Counted from the stretch's first letter, positions 12,106-26,350 are shown. The stretch: DNA of 64,000 bases from Mycoplasmoides pirum ATCC 25960 (GCF_000685905.1 NZ_JMKZ01000001.1:62001-126000); one strand, 5' to 3'. Made by a program: numbers and translations. The notes: generated from the letters alone by a model not told the origin.

Positions 12106-12372
12106 TTAAATTAATTTGTTTTCAGTAAGTGTTTGTTTTATTGCTTCAATAGCTGCATCTTCATCTTCGCCATCAACAATAATTTCAATAGCATCATTTT
12201 GTTTTATACTTAATGACAATAAATTAATAATTGATTTCATATTACCAACAGCATTCGCGGGATTTTTAATTTGAATAGTTGATTTAAATGAACTAGCCGT
12301 TTTAACAAGCAATGTAGCTGGTCTAGCATGTAAACCTGTTGGATCTTGAATAGTAACTTTTAATGATTTCAT
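12106..12372 (-). CDS. ptsH: Phosphocarrier protein HPr
   Basis: HPr relays phosphate from enzyme I to the sugar-specific EII components of the PTS. At 88 residues it is canonical length: phosphorylated His15 in TGLHARPAT and the regulatory Ser47 in NMKSIINLL (target of HPr kinase). The ATG at 12370-12372 places His at position 15; a TTG two codons upstream is a less likely start. ispF starts 1 bp after its stop. The 128-bp gap to the divergent DUF2130 gene must hold both promoters. Confidence 0.95.
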   Translation of the reverse strand: MKSLKVTIQDPTGLHARPATLLVKTASSFKSTIQIKNPANAVGNMKSIINLLSLSIKQNDAIEIIVDGEDEDAAIEAIKQTLTENKLI

Positions 12373-12500
12373 AAGCAATTTAACCTGTTTGTTTAAAACA
12401 ATTTATAATTCATGTAATTTTACATAAATAATTTTAAAAAATAAAAATAGATTAGACACACATATCAAAATTATATTTAATTAGAAAAAATCAATAGAAC

Positions 12501-13820
12501 ATGAGCAAATTAATCAAAATTAAAATTAAAGATGTTGATAAATTAGAATTTTATTTGAGCGAAGATGCAAAAGAAAATGATTATATTTCTTTGCATGAAA
12601 TTAACCAAATAGATTTTACAGGATTGCAAAAAGAAATTGATGATAAAAGAAATAAATTAATAAATGAAAAATTAAATGAATTAATAGACCAAGAAAAAAT
12701 AAATATTATTAACGAATTTAAGCAATCTAATGAATATAAAGAATTACAAGAAAAAATTAATGCATTAAAAATAAATTTAAATGAAGAAAAAAACAATGCA
12801 AAAAATGCAATTTTAAATTTTAAAGAATCAAATGAATACAAGAATTTAGAAAAATCAAATCAAGAATTAGAACATCAATTGTCATTAAAAATAAAAGAAA
12901 TGGAATCCTTTAAATTAAAAATTGAAAATGATTTTAGACAAAGTGATGAATACAAAAAACTTCAAGAAAAAATTGATAAATTAAAAACTAATATTGCTGT
13001 ACTAGAAACACAACAAAATTCTATAAAAGAAAAATTAGAGCTTGAGTTTAAAAACAAAGAATTAGTTAATTTGCAAAAATATAATGAAGAAATAGAAAAA
13101 TTAAAAAGGGAGCGAAGTAACAACAGCAAAATTTTAGGTGAAGAATTAGAAAATTGAATTCGAAATGAATATGATAATTCTTTAGGTAATATTGAAGATT
13201 GTAAATTAGAAAAAACAAGCAAAGATATCAATGGAACAAAACCTGATTTTTTATTTACTGTGTTTCATGATAAAAAATCTTTGGGTTCAGTTACAATAGA
13301 AGCTAAAACTCAATTTGATATTGATAAAACTAAGGTCTTAAATGCAAGCCATTTTGCAAAATTAGATAAGGATAGAAAAAATCATAAATCTGATTTTGCT
13401 TTATTAGTTACAGAACTTGAGCCTAATGAACATTTTATTATTAAAAAAGTTCATGATTATGAAAACATGTATATGTGCCGTCCAATTATATTAATATCGT
13501 TTTTATCTATGGTACGCTCAATTTATAAACAAAGAGAAACTTTATTAGGTGAAATAGGTTTAATAAATTTTTTAGACAAAGAAGAAATATTAAATAATTT
13601 TGATTCTATGAAAAATGACATCTTAGATATTCAAATCAAAAGAATGAATCAAGCGCTAATTGATATTCAAGAAAATTCTGAAAAAATACAAAAATTAGCA
13701 ATAAAAATTTTTGAAGATTCTAAAAAAATTATGAATAATTATGTTGAACAAATGAAAAATAAAATAGAAAAATTCAATATTAAAAAATTAACTAAAAATA
13801 TTGAAAAAACAAATGATTAA
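12501..13820 (+). CDS. DUF2130 family protein with long coiled coil
   Basis: This 439-residue protein has an N-terminal module, a heptad-rich coiled coil (about residues 40-210) containing repeated ESNEYK/QSDEYK-type units, and a C-terminal DUF2130 domain. That domain starts at the UGA-encoded Trp in NWIRNEYDN and contains KPDFLFTV...SVTIEAKT, an Asp...Glu-x-Lys pattern like a PD-(D/E)XK nuclease core, then more coil. The family has no established function; nuclease-like activity is inference. It is the only plus-strand gene on the left arm upstream of the dnaN neighbourhood, and it ends 1 bp from the convergent tatD. Confidence 0.8.
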
Positions 13821-13821
13821 T

Positions 13822-14607
13822 TTATTTTCTAAATAATTCCATAGCGTTCTTAAAAGTTTTTTGTTTCACTTCTTCAAAACTAATATTTTTTAAATTTGCT
13901 ATTTTTTCAATTGTGTGTTTTGAATACAATGGTTTATTTTCTTTTCCTCTAAAAGGAGTTGGAGTTAGTCAAGGTGCATCTGTTTCAACTAGTAACATAT
14001 CTAGTGGAATAATTTTAACTGCATTTTGTAGATCAATAGCATTTTTGAAAGTAACTATACCAGGAATAGATAAATAAATATTAAATTTTGAACGTAAAGT
14101 AATAAATTCTTGTGCAAGTTTTAAATTTTCACTAAAGCAATGAATAATTATAGGAACATTGATTTTTTCTTTTTTTATAAAATCAATTATTTCCATATGA
14201 GCATTTCTGACATGAAACATTATAGGCAATAAATGTTTTTTAGCTAATTGAGTTTGCATTAATAAAAATTTGTATTGAACATCCATAAAGTTTTTGGAGT
14301 AATAAAAATCTAATCCACATTCACCTATTGCAGAAATAACATTTTTGTTTTCAATACACAATTGATTTAATATTTTCTCAGATTCTAATAAATTAAAATT
14401 TTGAACATCATTTGGATGAATAGCTATACAAGCTTTAACTCATTGAGAATATTTATTTGCGATGTCAATAGCTTTTTTTGAAGATTCAATGTCTACTCCT
14501 ACTACATTAAAATAAATATTATTATTTTTACAATCATCAATTATTTCTTCTAATCTGTTAGATAAGGGCGAAAGATTAGGATGAGTGTGCGAATCATAAA
14601 TACTCAT
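13822..14607 (-). CDS. tatD: TatD family metal-dependent deoxyribonuclease
   Basis: TatD proteins are TIM-barrel metal-dependent DNases. The 261-residue protein shows the N-terminal metal motif DSHTHPN, GECGLDFYY, HVRNAH, IIHCF and the C-terminal VETDAPWLTP (UGA-encoded Trp) with PxxxRGKxNxP. It follows mnmE by 2 bp, part of the minus-strand replication/tRNA gene cluster conserved in the pneumoniae group (MG009 equivalent, from memory). Confidence 0.93.
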
Positions 14608-14609
14608 AA

Positions 14610-15959
14610 TTATTTACCTAAACAAAAGTTTTTAAAAATTTCATCCATCAAGTCATAGTCTTGAATTTTTCCTAAAATTTTTAAAATTGTTTCATTTGCA
14701 TCTTTCAATGGATCAACTAAAATATCAATATAAGGATTAATGTCAATTTCTTTAAGCAATTGTTCTAAATTTTTTATAACTTTATTTAAATAATTTATTT
14801 GTCATTTTGAAGCCAAAATGTCTTGATTTAATTTAGAAAAAAGATTTTTTTCTAAATAATTTTTTAAATATTTTAACAAAGAATTAATATCTTTATTTTT
14901 AGCACTTATTAAAATACTATCTTTATCAAAATTTGTTTTTGATTTTGCCAAATCTTTTTTATTAAAACAAACTATAAAATTTTTCTTTTTGTTTTCTAAA
15001 TATTTAATAATTTCTTTCTCTTCTATTGTTAATTTTTTATTTGCTTCACACACAAATATAACTAAATCAGATTTAGTGATTGTTTCATAAGTTTTTTTAA
15101 TACCTTTTTTTTCTAATTGTGATTGATGATTATGAATACCAGCGGTATCCAAAAAAGTTATTTTAAAATTTTCAATTTGAACAGATGCTTCAACTATATC
15201 TCTTGTTGTGCCTGGTGTATTAGAAACTATTGCTTTATCCTCTTTAAGAATAGCATTCAATAATGATGATTTACCAACATTAGGTTTTCCGATTAATGCA
15301 ATTTTAATACCATCGTTAATGTTCATTATTTCTTGTGAATTTTTTAATATTTTAATTAAATCAGCAATTATTTTTTTAAGTTCTTTCTTTACATTAATAA
15401 AATCAATTAAACCTTCTTCATATTCAGGATAATCTATTCCTATTTCAAATGAGCCAATTAATTTAAAAATTTTATTTCTTATTTTTTCTAAACTATCAAA
15501 TGAAGAAGACAACATTGAATTTATAATTTTATTTCTTGAATATTTGTTTTTAGATTTAACAAATAAATCAACTGCTGCTGCTTGATTTAAATTTATTTTA
15601 TTATTTAAAAAAGCACGTTTTGTAAATTCGCCCGGCTCTGATAAATTGGCACCACATTCTTGAATAATTAAATCAATAATTTCCTGTGCAACATCTACAT
15701 TACCATGGCAATTAATTTCTATCAAATCTTCACCTGTATAACTATTAGGTGCAACATATTTCATCAAAAGAACATCATCAATTAAATTTTTATTTTTTTT
15801 ATCAATTATTTTATTTCTTTCAATGGAAAAGCCTTTTTTAGTAATTTTCTTTTTACAAATTTTATTTAATTTGTTAAAAACATTATAACCAGAAACTCTA
15901 ATAATATGAATTGCTCCCATTGCATAAGGAGTGGCCAAAGAAACAATTAATTTATTCAT
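14610..15959 (-). CDS. mnmE: tRNA uridine-34 modification GTPase MnmE
   Basis: MnmE, with MnmG, forms cmnm5U34 in wobble uridines of tRNAs. The 449-residue protein has the N-terminal folate-binding domain, a helical domain, an inserted G domain (GKPNVGKS, 224-231; DTAG; NKKD) and ends in the diagnostic FCLGK with its essential Cys. One UGA-Trp lies near the C-terminus; ignoring it would cut off the catalytic Cys. holB ends 4 bp upstream. Confidence 0.96.
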
Positions 15960-15963
15960 AATC

Positions 15964-16782
15964 TTATCTTTCTATTAATTTGATAATTTTTCAAAATATT
16001 GCATTTCTAATAGGATTAAGATTCATAATATTTAAAATTTCAAGAAGTTCTTTATATTTATCAATATTTAATTTCAATAGTAAATAGTTTAAAACTAACT
16101 CAATTTTGCTATATGATAAATTTTTAAATTCATTTTGTAATTTTTTTAAATCGCTTAAGGATTTATTGTTGACCAAAAAACCTTTAGAAATATTGAATAC
16201 ATCTAAATAAGATTTATCGTCAATTGATTTAATAACATCATCAATTAACCAATAAATTTTTGATAAAATTTCTAAATCAGATATAGACAGTTTTTTTTCT
16301 TCACTTATTTCTTTTCAATCAAATTTTTTTTCTGGTAATAGTAAAAATCTTTGACATCTACTTAAAATGGTTGGCGGAACTAATTCTTCATTTTTGGTTG
16401 TTAAAATTGCATATGTGTTGCTTGGTGGCTCTTCAAGAAATTTTAATAAAGAATTTATAGCTTCTTTTGATGCTTTTTCTATTTCTTTAATTAAGTAAAT
16501 TTTTTTATTTCCTTCTTCTAACCCTTTATATATAAAATTATTTTGAAGATGTAAAATAGATTCTTTAGATATAGTTTTATTTGAATTGTCTATAACATTA
16601 AAATCAAAATATTGTTCATTGTTTATTTTTTCACAATTCGAACATTGATCACAAAAATTATCATTTGTTTTATTCAAACAAACTATTTTTTTTGAATAAT
16701 TTATCAATATAGGTTTTAAATATGAACCTTGTTTGGTAATAATTAATAATGCATGAGCAGGTTTCAAAAAATTTATATTCAT
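15964..16782 (-). CDS. holB: DNA polymerase III delta' subunit
   Basis: This clamp-loader subunit helps load the DnaN sliding clamp. The 272-residue protein has a degenerate P-loop (TKQGSYLKP), as expected for delta', a Cys-rich zinc site (CxxxxxxxxCxxCxxC, about residues 34-48), the sensor region YLIKEIEKASKEAINSLLK and the SRC motif LSRCQRF. The helical C-terminus follows one UGA-Trp. It sits between tmk and mnmE, the same order as M. genitalium MG006-MG008. DnaX is excluded by length and lack of Walker A. Confidence 0.9.
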
Positions 16783-16786
16783 ACAT

Positions 16787-17445
16787 TTAATTATAGTAAT
16801 TCTTAATGATTTTGCTTAGCTCAACTCAAACATTATTAGTTACTTCATCTAAATTTAAAGATGCGTCAATTTCAATTGGAATTTGTTTTTTATCTTTTGC
16901 ATTTTCTAATTTTTTAATTAATTCTTTGTATGCTACAAAAATATTATTTTGGAATTCTAATGATACACTATCTAAACGATTTCGATTTTTTTGATTAATT
17001 CTTTCAATAGCTTTTTCAGGAGATATCATTAAGAAAAAAGTGTAATTTGGGCATAAATCTCTAATTGCTCATTTGTTTATTTCTCTAATTTCTTTTTCTG
17101 GAATTCCATTAACACCTTGATAAACAATAGACGAATCAACAAAACGATCAACTAACAATAAATTACCTTCGTTTAAATGCAATGCCGCTTTAGAATTAGG
17201 ATGAAATAATTCTGCGCGCGATGCAGCAAACAAATATGCTTCTGTAACTGAAGACATTGTGTTTTCTTGATTTAATATTATCTTTCTAATATTCTCACCT
17301 ATTAAAGTACCGCCCGGTTCTCTAATTAACATAAGATTAACATTAGGAAATACTTCATTAATTTTTTGTTCAATAATTTTAATAATTGATGTTTTTCCTG
17401 AACCATCAGGTCCTTCAAAACTAATAAACAATCCTTTTTTTCTCA

Positions 17446-17446
<1 letters not shown>
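16787..17446 (-). CDS. tmk: Thymidylate kinase
   Basis: It phosphorylates dTMP to dTDP for DNA synthesis. The 219-residue protein has the P-loop FEGPDGSGKTS, the REPGGT loop and DRFVDSSIVYQG (DRx motif). Two UGA codons encode Trp. Its ATG overlaps the serS stop by one base (TAATG), indicating translational coupling. With tdk at 39.5 kb and the class II RNR it covers the dTTP supply encoded in this window. Confidence 0.95.
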
Positions 17447-18717
<1,271 letters not shown>

Positions 18718-18733
18718 AATTATTCCTGTACTA

Positions 18734-19447
18734 TTAATCCCAATTTTTAGTTGCTAATATATAATCTGCAATTTGTTTTTTAACATATTTTGCTGTTTCT
18801 CATTTGTTATCAAATTTTGATTTACCAAATTCGCGGTCATTGATTGTTACATAAACTTCATCAATTTTTAAATTATTTTTTAATACTGCATATGCGATTG
18901 TTGATGGTTCAACTTCATATTTTAAGTTGCTACAATATCGGTTAATAAATTTTTTACCAAAAACTCTTAATCCATTTGTTGGATCAGATATTTTAATTTT
19001 GGTTTTTTTATAAAACATAAAAACAAAAATTTTTCTTGTGATTTCTTTAAAAATATTTTTAAATCTTTGTCCTTTTGCAAATCTTGTACCAAGGACAATA
19101 TCAAAATTATTATTTTTAATATGGTTCACTAATTTAACTAAGTCTCTAGGATTATGTTGCCCATCTGCATCATATTGAGCAATATATTTATAACCTCGTT
19201 CTCAAGCATAATTAAATCCTGTGCGCATAGCTTCGGATAGTCCTTTATTAGTATTATGTCTAATCACGTTATAATAATTTTTTAAACATATTTCGTATGT
19301 TTTATCATCCGAACCATCATCTACTATAAGATAATCATATTTACATTCTTCTTGTAATTTTTTAATAGATTTAACAATATTTTTTTCTTCATTGTATGCT
19401 GGAATTATTACCAATGTGCTATCTAACGATAAAGATGATGTTCACAT
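18734..19447 (-). CDS. Family 2 glycosyltransferase
   Basis: This is a GT-A fold enzyme, similar in pattern to dolichol-phosphate mannosyltransferases, likely acting on a lipid or surface glycan. The 237-residue protein shows VIIPAYNEEKNI, VDDGSDDKT, GLSEAMRTGFNYAW and the DAD motif (QYDADGQHNP). It lacks long membrane helices, so it is cytoplasmic or peripheral. The start ATG is followed directly by UGA-Trp. It sits between serS and gyrA, which are adjacent in M. genitalium as I recall, so it may be an insertion or lineage-specific retention. Confidence 0.88.
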
Positions 19448-19459
19448 AATATAACCAAA

Positions 19460-21934
19460 CTAATTTTCATTTAAGGAATTCTCTTTTTTAAAAATAGCTA
19501 GTGATTGCAATTTTTCTTTGCCATCTAAATTTATTAACTTAACACCTGATGTCGCTCTACCTTTTTCACCAACTTCAGTTAATGTTGTTCTAACAATATT
19601 TCCTGTTGAAGAAATCATCAAAATATCTTCATCACCATTTACTAATTTAGATACAACTGCTTTACCTGTTTTTTCAGTTATTTTTAAAGTAATAACACCT
19701 TTAGATCCACGATTAGTTAAACGATATAAATTGCGGTCTGTTAATTTACCAATTCCGTTTTCACCAACCGAAAGAACAAAATTACCGTTTTCAGAACATG
19801 ATAAACCTATCACTTCATCATTTTCTGACATACGAACGCCGCGGACACCAGCAGCTGTTCTTCCCATTGAACGAATTGTATCTTCATTAAATCTAACTAA
19901 ATGACCATTTGAAATACCAATATAAATTTCATCTTTTCCTGAAGTTACAATTACATCAAATAAAGTATCGTTTTCGTTTAATGATATTGCAATTTTGCCG
20001 GTTCTATTAATTCTTTCAAAGTGTTGAATTTCAGTTTTTTTAACTGTACCTTTTTTTGTACAATAAAAGAAATATCCTGATTCATAATTTGTTATTGACA
20101 ACAATGAACAAATTTTTTCATCTTTTTCTAAATCAATAATGTTAATTGCTGGAATACCTTTTGATTGACGAGAACCAGAAGGTATTTGATGAGCTCTAAT
20201 TCGATAAACTTTACCTTTATCAGTAAAAAATAAAAGATCAGAATGTGTGGAACAAATTAGTAATTTACTAACATCGTCATCTTCATGAGTATTCATTCCT
20301 TTGATACCAACTCCACCACGATGTTGTGATTTATAAGTTTCAACAGGAATGCGTTTTAAATAACCCTTATCTGACATTGTTATTACAATATTTTCAACAG
20401 GAATTAAATCTTCATCTTCAATTGATGAAGCTGCCCCATAAATAATTTCGGTTCTTCGTTCATCACCAAAACGTTTTTTAATATCGTCTAATTGATTACT
20501 AATTATTTCTAATTTCAAATCGTTATTTTTTAATATGTCTTCATATTCTTTAATTTGATTTTTAAGTTGAATTAACTCATCTTCAAGTTTTTGTCGTTCT
20601 AAACCACTTAAATTGCGCAAACGCATATCTAAAATAGCTTTTGCTTGAAGATCAGATAAATTGTATTTAGAAATTAAAGTTTTTGCAGCATCTTCATTAT
20701 CTTTAGCTTTTTTAATAATTTCAATTATTGCATCAATGTTTTTTGTTGCAATAACTAATCCTTCTAAAATGTGTTCGCGTTCTTTAGCTTTCTTTAAATC
20801 AAATTCAGTTTTTCTTGTCAATACATCAACTTGGTGATCTAAATAAAGTTTTATTGCTGTTGGTAGATTAATTAACTTAGGTTCACCATTTACCAAAGAA
20901 AGCATATTGACACTAAAATTAGATTGTAATTGTGTTGTTTTGTAAAGTTGATTTAACAAAACTTCTGGAACTACATTTTTTTTAACTTCTATAACAATAC
21001 GAACACCTTCGTGGGATGATTCATCACGTAAATCAGAAATTCCTTCAATTTGAGACATTTTCACTAAATTAGCAATTTTCTCAATTAAATTTGCTTTATT
21101 AACCATGTAAGGAATTTCAGTGATTACTATTGCTGATTTACCATGTGGTAATTCTTCGATAATAGCTTTAGATCTAATTGTTACAGAACCACGACCTGTA
21201 GAGAAATAATCAATAATTCCGCTTTCACCTAAAATCTCACCATATGTCGGAAAATCAGGACCTTTAATTACAGTTCGCAAATCATTTGCATTAGCATTGG
21301 GGTTTTTTATAAATAATTTTATTCCATCTATCAATTCAGATAAGTTGTGTGGTGGAATATTTGTTGCCATACCAACAGCAATTCCAGAAGCACCATTGGC
21401 TAACAAATTTGGAAATAATGCTGGCAAAACCATTGGTTCAGTTTCTGTTGCATCATAATTATCAACAAAATCAACTGTGTTTTTATCTATGTATCTAAGC
21501 ATTTCAGCAGCAATTTTAGACAATCTTGCTTCCGTGTAACGCATTGCTGCTGGTGAATCACCATCTAATGAACCAAAATTACCATGACCATCAATTAGCA
21601 TGTATCGCAAAGAAAAATCTTGTGCCATACGTACCATTGTTTCATAAATTGCAGAATCACCATGAGGGTGATATTTACCCATTATTTCTCCAACAATTCT
21701 TGCTGATTTTTTAAATGGTTTATCGTGGTGCATTCCGCCCGCATGTGCACCATAAAGAATTCGGCGATGAACTGGTTTCAAACCATCGCGAGCATCTGGC
21801 AATGCACGAGCAACAATAACTGACATTGCATATTCCATAAATGAATTTTCAAGTTCAGTTGAAATTGATACATCTTTGACTACTGTTTTTTCTAAAGATT
21901 CTTTTATTTGATCGTCTAAATTATTAGGTTTCAT
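19460..21934 (-). CDS. gyrA: DNA gyrase subunit A
   Basis: GyrA is the DNA breakage-reunion subunit of gyrase. The 824-residue protein carries the active-site Tyr133 ([12 protein letters not shown]), the quinolone-determining stretch [10 protein letters not shown] (90-99; Ser94, Glu98) and a C-terminal beta-pinwheel with a gyrase-box-like segment ([10 protein letters not shown]). This box supports gyrase rather than ParC. It lies immediately downstream of gyrB (20-bp gap), near the origin. Confidence 0.97.
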   Translation of the reverse strand: MKPNNLDDQIKESLEKTVVKDVSISTELENSFMEYAMSVIVARALPDARDGLKPVHRRILYGAHAGGMHHDKPFKKSARIVGEIMGKYHPHGDSAIYETMVRMAQDFSLRYMLIDGHGNFGSLDGDSPAAMRYTEARLSKIAAEMLRYIDKNTVDFVDNYDATETEPMVLPALFPNLLANGASGIAVGMATNIPPHNLSELIDGIKLFIKNPNANANDLRTVIKGPDFPTYGEILGESGIIDYFSTGRGSVTIRSKAIIEELPHGKSAIVITEIPYMVNKANLIEKIANLVKMSQIEGISDLRDESSHEGVRIVIEVKKNVVPEVLLNQLYKTTQLQSNFSVNMLSLVNGEPKLINLPTAIKLYLDHQVDVLTRKTEFDLKKAKEREHILEGLVIATKNIDAIIEIIKKAKDNEDAAKTLISKYNLSDLQAKAILDMRLRNLSGLERQKLEDELIQLKNQIKEYEDILKNNDLKLEIISNQLDDIKKRFGDERRTEIIYGAASSIEDEDLIPVENIVITMSDKGYLKRIPVETYKSQHRGGVGIKGMNTHEDDDVSKLLICSTHSDLLFFTDKGKVYRIRAHQIPSGSRQSKGIPAINIIDLEKDEKICSLLSITNYESGYFFYCTKKGTVKKTEIQHFERINRTGKIAISLNENDTLFDVIVTSGKDEIYIGISNGHLVRFNEDTIRSMGRTAAGVRGVRMSENDEVIGLSCSENGNFVLSVGENGIGKLTDRNLYRLTNRGSKGVITLKITEKTGKAVVSKLVNGDEDILMISSTGNIVRTTLTEVGEKGRATSGVKLINLDGKEKLQSLAIFKKENSLNEN

Positions 21935-21954
21935 TTTATAAATTTATCCTTATA

Positions 21955-23913
21955 CTAAAAATCAATGCTTTTAACGTTTTTAGCATTTTTTTCAATAAAT
22001 TCTTTTCGAGGTAAAACATCTTCACCCATTAAAAGAGAAAATGATTTATCAGCAATAGCAGCATCTTCAACAGTTACTTTTAATAAAACACGTTTTTCTG
22101 GATCCATTGTTGTTTCTCACAATTGAATAGCATCCATTTCACCAAGACCTTTATATCTTTGCAATTCAAATTTTTTGTCAGGATTGTTTTTCTTTCACTC
22201 TTCTAATTCAGAATCTGTGTGCATATAAATATTTTGTTTACCAAAAGAAACTCGGTATAAAGGTGGTTGTGCAATATAAATATGATTATTTTCAATTAGA
22301 GGTAACATGTATCTAAAGAAGAATGTTAGTAAAAGAATTCTAATGTGTGCGCCATCAACATCGGCATCTGTCATAATTATGATTTTGTTGTAACGAATTT
22401 TTGTTAAATCAAATTCAGGATTTACGCCCGCACCAATTGCTGAGACCATAGCAGAAATTTCAGCATTTTCAAAAATTCTTTCAAGTTTAGCTTTTTCAAC
22501 ATTTAAAATCTTACCACGTAATGGAAGGATTGCTTGAAAATGTCTATTTCTTCCTGATTTTGCAGAACCACCTGCTGAATCTCCTTCAACTAAAAACATT
22601 TCACATATTGAAGAATCTCTTGATGAACAATCAGACAATTTTCCAGGAAGTGATCCTGAATCAAATGGTGATTTACGACGCATTAAATCTCGTGCTTCTT
22701 GCGATTTACGACGTGCGTCCATTGCTAATATAGATTTTTTAATGATTATGTTTGCATCATCTGGGTTTTCCAACATGAATCTTTCAAAAATATCACTTAC
22801 TATTTGTGATGTTAAAGAACGAACTTCTGTATTTCCTAATTTTCGTTTTGTTTGCCCTTCATATTGAGGATTTGGATGTTTTATTGAAATAACAGCTGTT
22901 AATCCTTCAGTAACGTCTTCTTTTGAAATTTTTTCACTGTCTGGTTTTAAATATTTTTTGTCGACAGCAAATTTATTAATAATTTTTGTTATAGCAAATC
23001 TAAACCCTTCTTCATGGGTACCACCTTCAGTTGTGTTTATGTTATTACAAAAACTAAAAACTGAATTGTTGTAAGTTTTATTATATTGGAAGGCCACTTC
23101 AACTAAAATTGAATAAGTGTCTGTTCCATTTGGGGTTTTTACTTCATCTAATTTTTCACCATATATTATTTCAGAAATTAATGGTTCTTTTTCTGCATTT
23201 AAATGTTTTATATATTCTTTTATTCCGCCTTCATAATGTCATTCAAAATTAGCTTCTTTGTTTTGTCTTTTATCTTCAAAAATAATTTTGATGCCTTTGT
23301 TTAAAAAAGCTAATTGTTGTAATCTAGTAACAATAAATGACTGGTTGAAATCTAATTTTTCCATGATTGTGAAATCTGGAATAAATTCAATTGTTGTCCC
23401 TGTTTTGTTATCGTCATTTTTTTCATCTAAAACTTTTAATGGTTCTAGTGGTGTGCCACCATCTTTAAATTCCATAAAATGAACTTTGTTTTTGGAATAA
23501 ACTCAAATTTTTAATTGTGAACTTAATGCATTAACAACAGATGCACCAACCCCATGCAAACCACCTGAAACTTTATAAGAATTATTATCAAATTTTCCAC
23601 CAGCGTGCAAAACTGTTAAAACTGTTTCAACTGTTGACTTGTTTGTTTTTGGATGCAAATCAGTTGGTATACCACGCCCATTGTCTTCTACCCTAACTTT
23701 GTAGTTATCAAATAATGTAACTTTTATTGTGTCAGCGAAACCCGACATGGCTTCATCAATTGAATTGTCTACAATTTCCCAAATCATGTGATGCAAGCCT
23801 TTTTCGCCTGTTGATCCTATGTACATGCCTGGGCGTTTTCTAACAGCTTCTAAACCTTCTAAAATTTTTATGCTATCAGAAGTATAATTTTGGATTTCTT
23901 TTGTATTTGCCAC
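21955..23913 (-). CDS. gyrB: DNA gyrase subunit B
   Basis: GyrB is the ATPase subunit of gyrase. The 652-residue protein has the GHKL ATP site ([33 protein letters not shown]), the TOPRIM motif [10 protein letters not shown] and [10 protein letters not shown], and the C-terminal PEKR...DVLPRK. The start is GTG at 23911-23913 with AAGGA 12 nt upstream; no in-frame ATG fits. Several UGA-Trp codons occur. The S4-protein gene ends 25 bp upstream. Confidence 0.97.
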
Positions 23914-23938
23914 AATTAAAATTTTCCTTGTGTCTTTT

Positions 23939-24187
23939 CTAATGGTTATTTAACAAATAGGTTTTACCTTTTATGTTAATTACGTCACCATCATATAATT
24001 TGCGACCACGACGTTGTTCGAGTGAATTATTAACTAAAACTTTATTTTCTAACAAGAAGGGTTTTGATAATCCACCAGTAGAAATAACATTAATAAATTT
24101 TAAAAATTTTCCTAATTCTATGTAATCTGATTTGATTTTCACAATTACTGTGTTTTTTTGGTTTGAATTATTCAATTTTTTTTCCAA
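23939..24187 (-). CDS. Small S4-domain RNA-binding protein (YaaA-like)
   Basis: This 82-residue protein has an S4-like fold: [18 protein letters not shown] and [13 protein letters not shown] match the YaaA/YlmH-type S4 family found near dnaN/recF/gyrB in many Firmicutes. The start is a TTG at 24185-24187; an in-frame GTG further in (about codon 20) is an alternative, which would still keep the S4 core. Its role is unknown, probably RNA binding. About 90 bp of AT-rich DNA separates it from the DnaJ-like gene. Confidence 0.78.
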   Translation of the reverse strand: MEKKLNNSNQKNTVIVKIKSDYIELGKFLKFINVISTGGLSKPFLLENKVLVNNSLEQRRGRKLYDGDVINIKGKTYLLNNH

Positions 24188-24279
24188 TAATTAGTTAAAT
24201 TACTCTAAGCAAAATTATAAATTAAAAAAAGATAATATTAATATTAATTAATATTATAAATTGATAATTTTTTTAAAAT

Positions 24280-25221
24280 TTAGTTTTCACCAAACCACAA
24301 AACTCATTGATTTGTTGAATAATTATCTAAGAAACGAATTCTTTGTGTTACTTTTGGAACGATTTTAATGACAACTATCAAATCGCCTTCTCAACCTAAT
24401 GCTTTGTGGCCTTTTCCAAAAAATTCCATTATTTCGCCATTTTTAACTTTTGGTGGAATGTTTAAAATGTAATTTTTTGTTTTTTCGTACCATAACCCAT
24501 AAAAATTGTTTGGTTCTATAACTCTCAAATTTAAAGGTGATTTTATTTCCAAGCCAGCTCTAACTTCAATTTCTGTTGCTTCTAAAACTAATCTAATATT
24601 CATGTAGTTTTTTAAATTGAGCCATTTTTCATAATTATATTTAAATTTAAAGAAATTTATTATGTCTTGAGAAGGTAAATTGCTATTTACAAAATCTTCT
24701 CTAAAAGCTAATCGATTTATAAAATTAATATTTATTTTTTCATTTTTAAACAACATGTGAAATAACAAAGAAATGTCGTAATCTAAAAACGATTCAAGAT
24801 TTTTTTGCTTTCTTGGTGCATTAGAATAATTGTTGTTAGATCAATCTTGATATGTATCATGATCATCAAATTTATTGTAACTTTGATTATCTACATTAAA
24901 ATCTCATTCACGAGTTATTTTGTTGTTATTCATAAATGATTGGTGCCATAAATCACTATCACTATAATAAGTATCAGGATTAGCTTTACCTTTAGCAAAA
25001 ATTTCAAATGTTTTTTCTGTACTTGTACTTAACATTGTGTCATATTTTTGTTTTTGGATAGGATTAGACAAAATAGAGTAAGCATTATTAATTCTTACAA
25101 ACATATCATCATTACTTTTATTTAAATCAGGATGATATTTTTTTGCTTGTTTTTTATATGCTAACTTTATTTCTTTATCAGTGGCGTTTTTTGGTATATC
25201 TAATAAATCATATAGCGTCAT
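24280..25221 (-). CDS. DnaJ-like J-domain protein
   Basis: This 313-residue protein has an N-terminal J domain (about 1-65) with the DnaK-stimulating HPD in KKYHPDLN. No Gly/Phe-rich or zinc-finger region follows; the C-terminal half resembles the DnaJ C-terminal substrate-binding domain only loosely (VRAGLEIKSPLNLRV, then IPPKVKNGE). It corresponds in position to M. genitalium MG002 between dnaN and gyrB. It may be a specialised DnaK co-chaperone. Four UGA-Trp codons are used. Confidence 0.85.
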
Positions 25222-25228
25222 TTTTTAC

Positions 25229-26350
25229 TTACAAACTTCTCATCGGTACTAATACTTGAATAAATTCTTTTTCATCTTTGTCATAAAGAATAAAAGGTTT
25301 TAAATTTTTTTCAATTTGAAAACAAACGTTTTTGTTATTAAATGCTTTTAAATGTTCTAATAAAAATGTTGCATTGACAGCAAACTCAAGTGGTTTGCCT
25401 GAAAAATTTAATAAATCTATTTCTTCTTTTGAAGAACCAAGTTCTATACTTTTATAAAAAACTAACAATTTATTGTTTGTTATTTCAATATTACATATTG
25501 ATGATTTGTCTGAAATTGAAAAAGATATTACTCTATCTAAAGCATCAATTAATTGCAATCTATCTATTTCTATTTCAGTTTCATTCTTGCATTCTATAAT
25601 CGGATCTATTTTTGGATACTCAGAATCAATCATATTACATGATATAACAAATTCATTTGTTTCTATCATAACATTTTTGTCTTTTATTTTAAATAAAATG
25701 TCCGTTTTGGTTTTCAAAAATGAGGAAATTAAATTTAAAACATTTGTATTAATTAAAAACTTGAATTTTTTTCCTTCAAATGGGATTTTATACAAAGATA
25801 ATTTAAAAGAATCCGTTGCCACAATTCTTAATATATTATCTTCTGTTTCTTTATCAAAATAAATTCCATTTAGTTTATTAACTCTTTCTATTTGTTGTAA
25901 AGCAGAATGAGATACTTTTTTTATTGCTTTTGATAATTTTTCACTTGGTATTATTATAGAATCTCATCCTTCGTTATCAAAAACTAGGTTCGGGTAACTA
26001 TTAGAATCTATTGTATTTATATTTGAAACATAATTTTTTGTTTTTATTTGTAATGATGAGTCTAAGCTTATTAGTTCTACATTCTCATCTTTAATTTTTG
26101 AGATTATTCCAAACAATAATTTTGATTTAACTAAAACTTTTCCTGTTTCTTCAATATCTATATTTTCTTTTATTGTGTATTTTGCGGATATTATTCCATT
26201 GGATGAAATCATTTCCAATTCTTTTTCAGTTACATTAAAAAAAATTGAATTTAACACAGCGTTTGTTGATGTGTTAGTTCCACTTAAAATAACATTATTA
26301 GAAAATTTTAAGCAATCAATTAAAACATTTCTATTAATTGTAATTTTCAT
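25229..26350 (-). CDS. dnaN: DNA polymerase III beta sliding clamp
   Basis: The ring-shaped clamp tethers the polymerase to DNA. At 373 residues it has the usual length and three-domain architecture; DNEGWDSIIIPSEKL, RIVATDSFKLSLYKI and the C-terminal VLVPMRSL are recognisable. It is transcribed away from the origin and divergently from the parA-dnaA operon, so the common dnaA-dnaN operon is split around oriC, as in the pneumoniae group. The J-domain gene starts 8 bp downstream. DnaA-box-like sequences lie about 85 bp upstream of its start. Confidence 0.95.

Noticed and set aside
24234-24255. Cluster of three AATATT copies between the S4-protein and DnaJ-like genes
   Set aside because: Spacings are 6 and 10 bp, not 11, so it does not match the oriC array and fits AT-rich chance.
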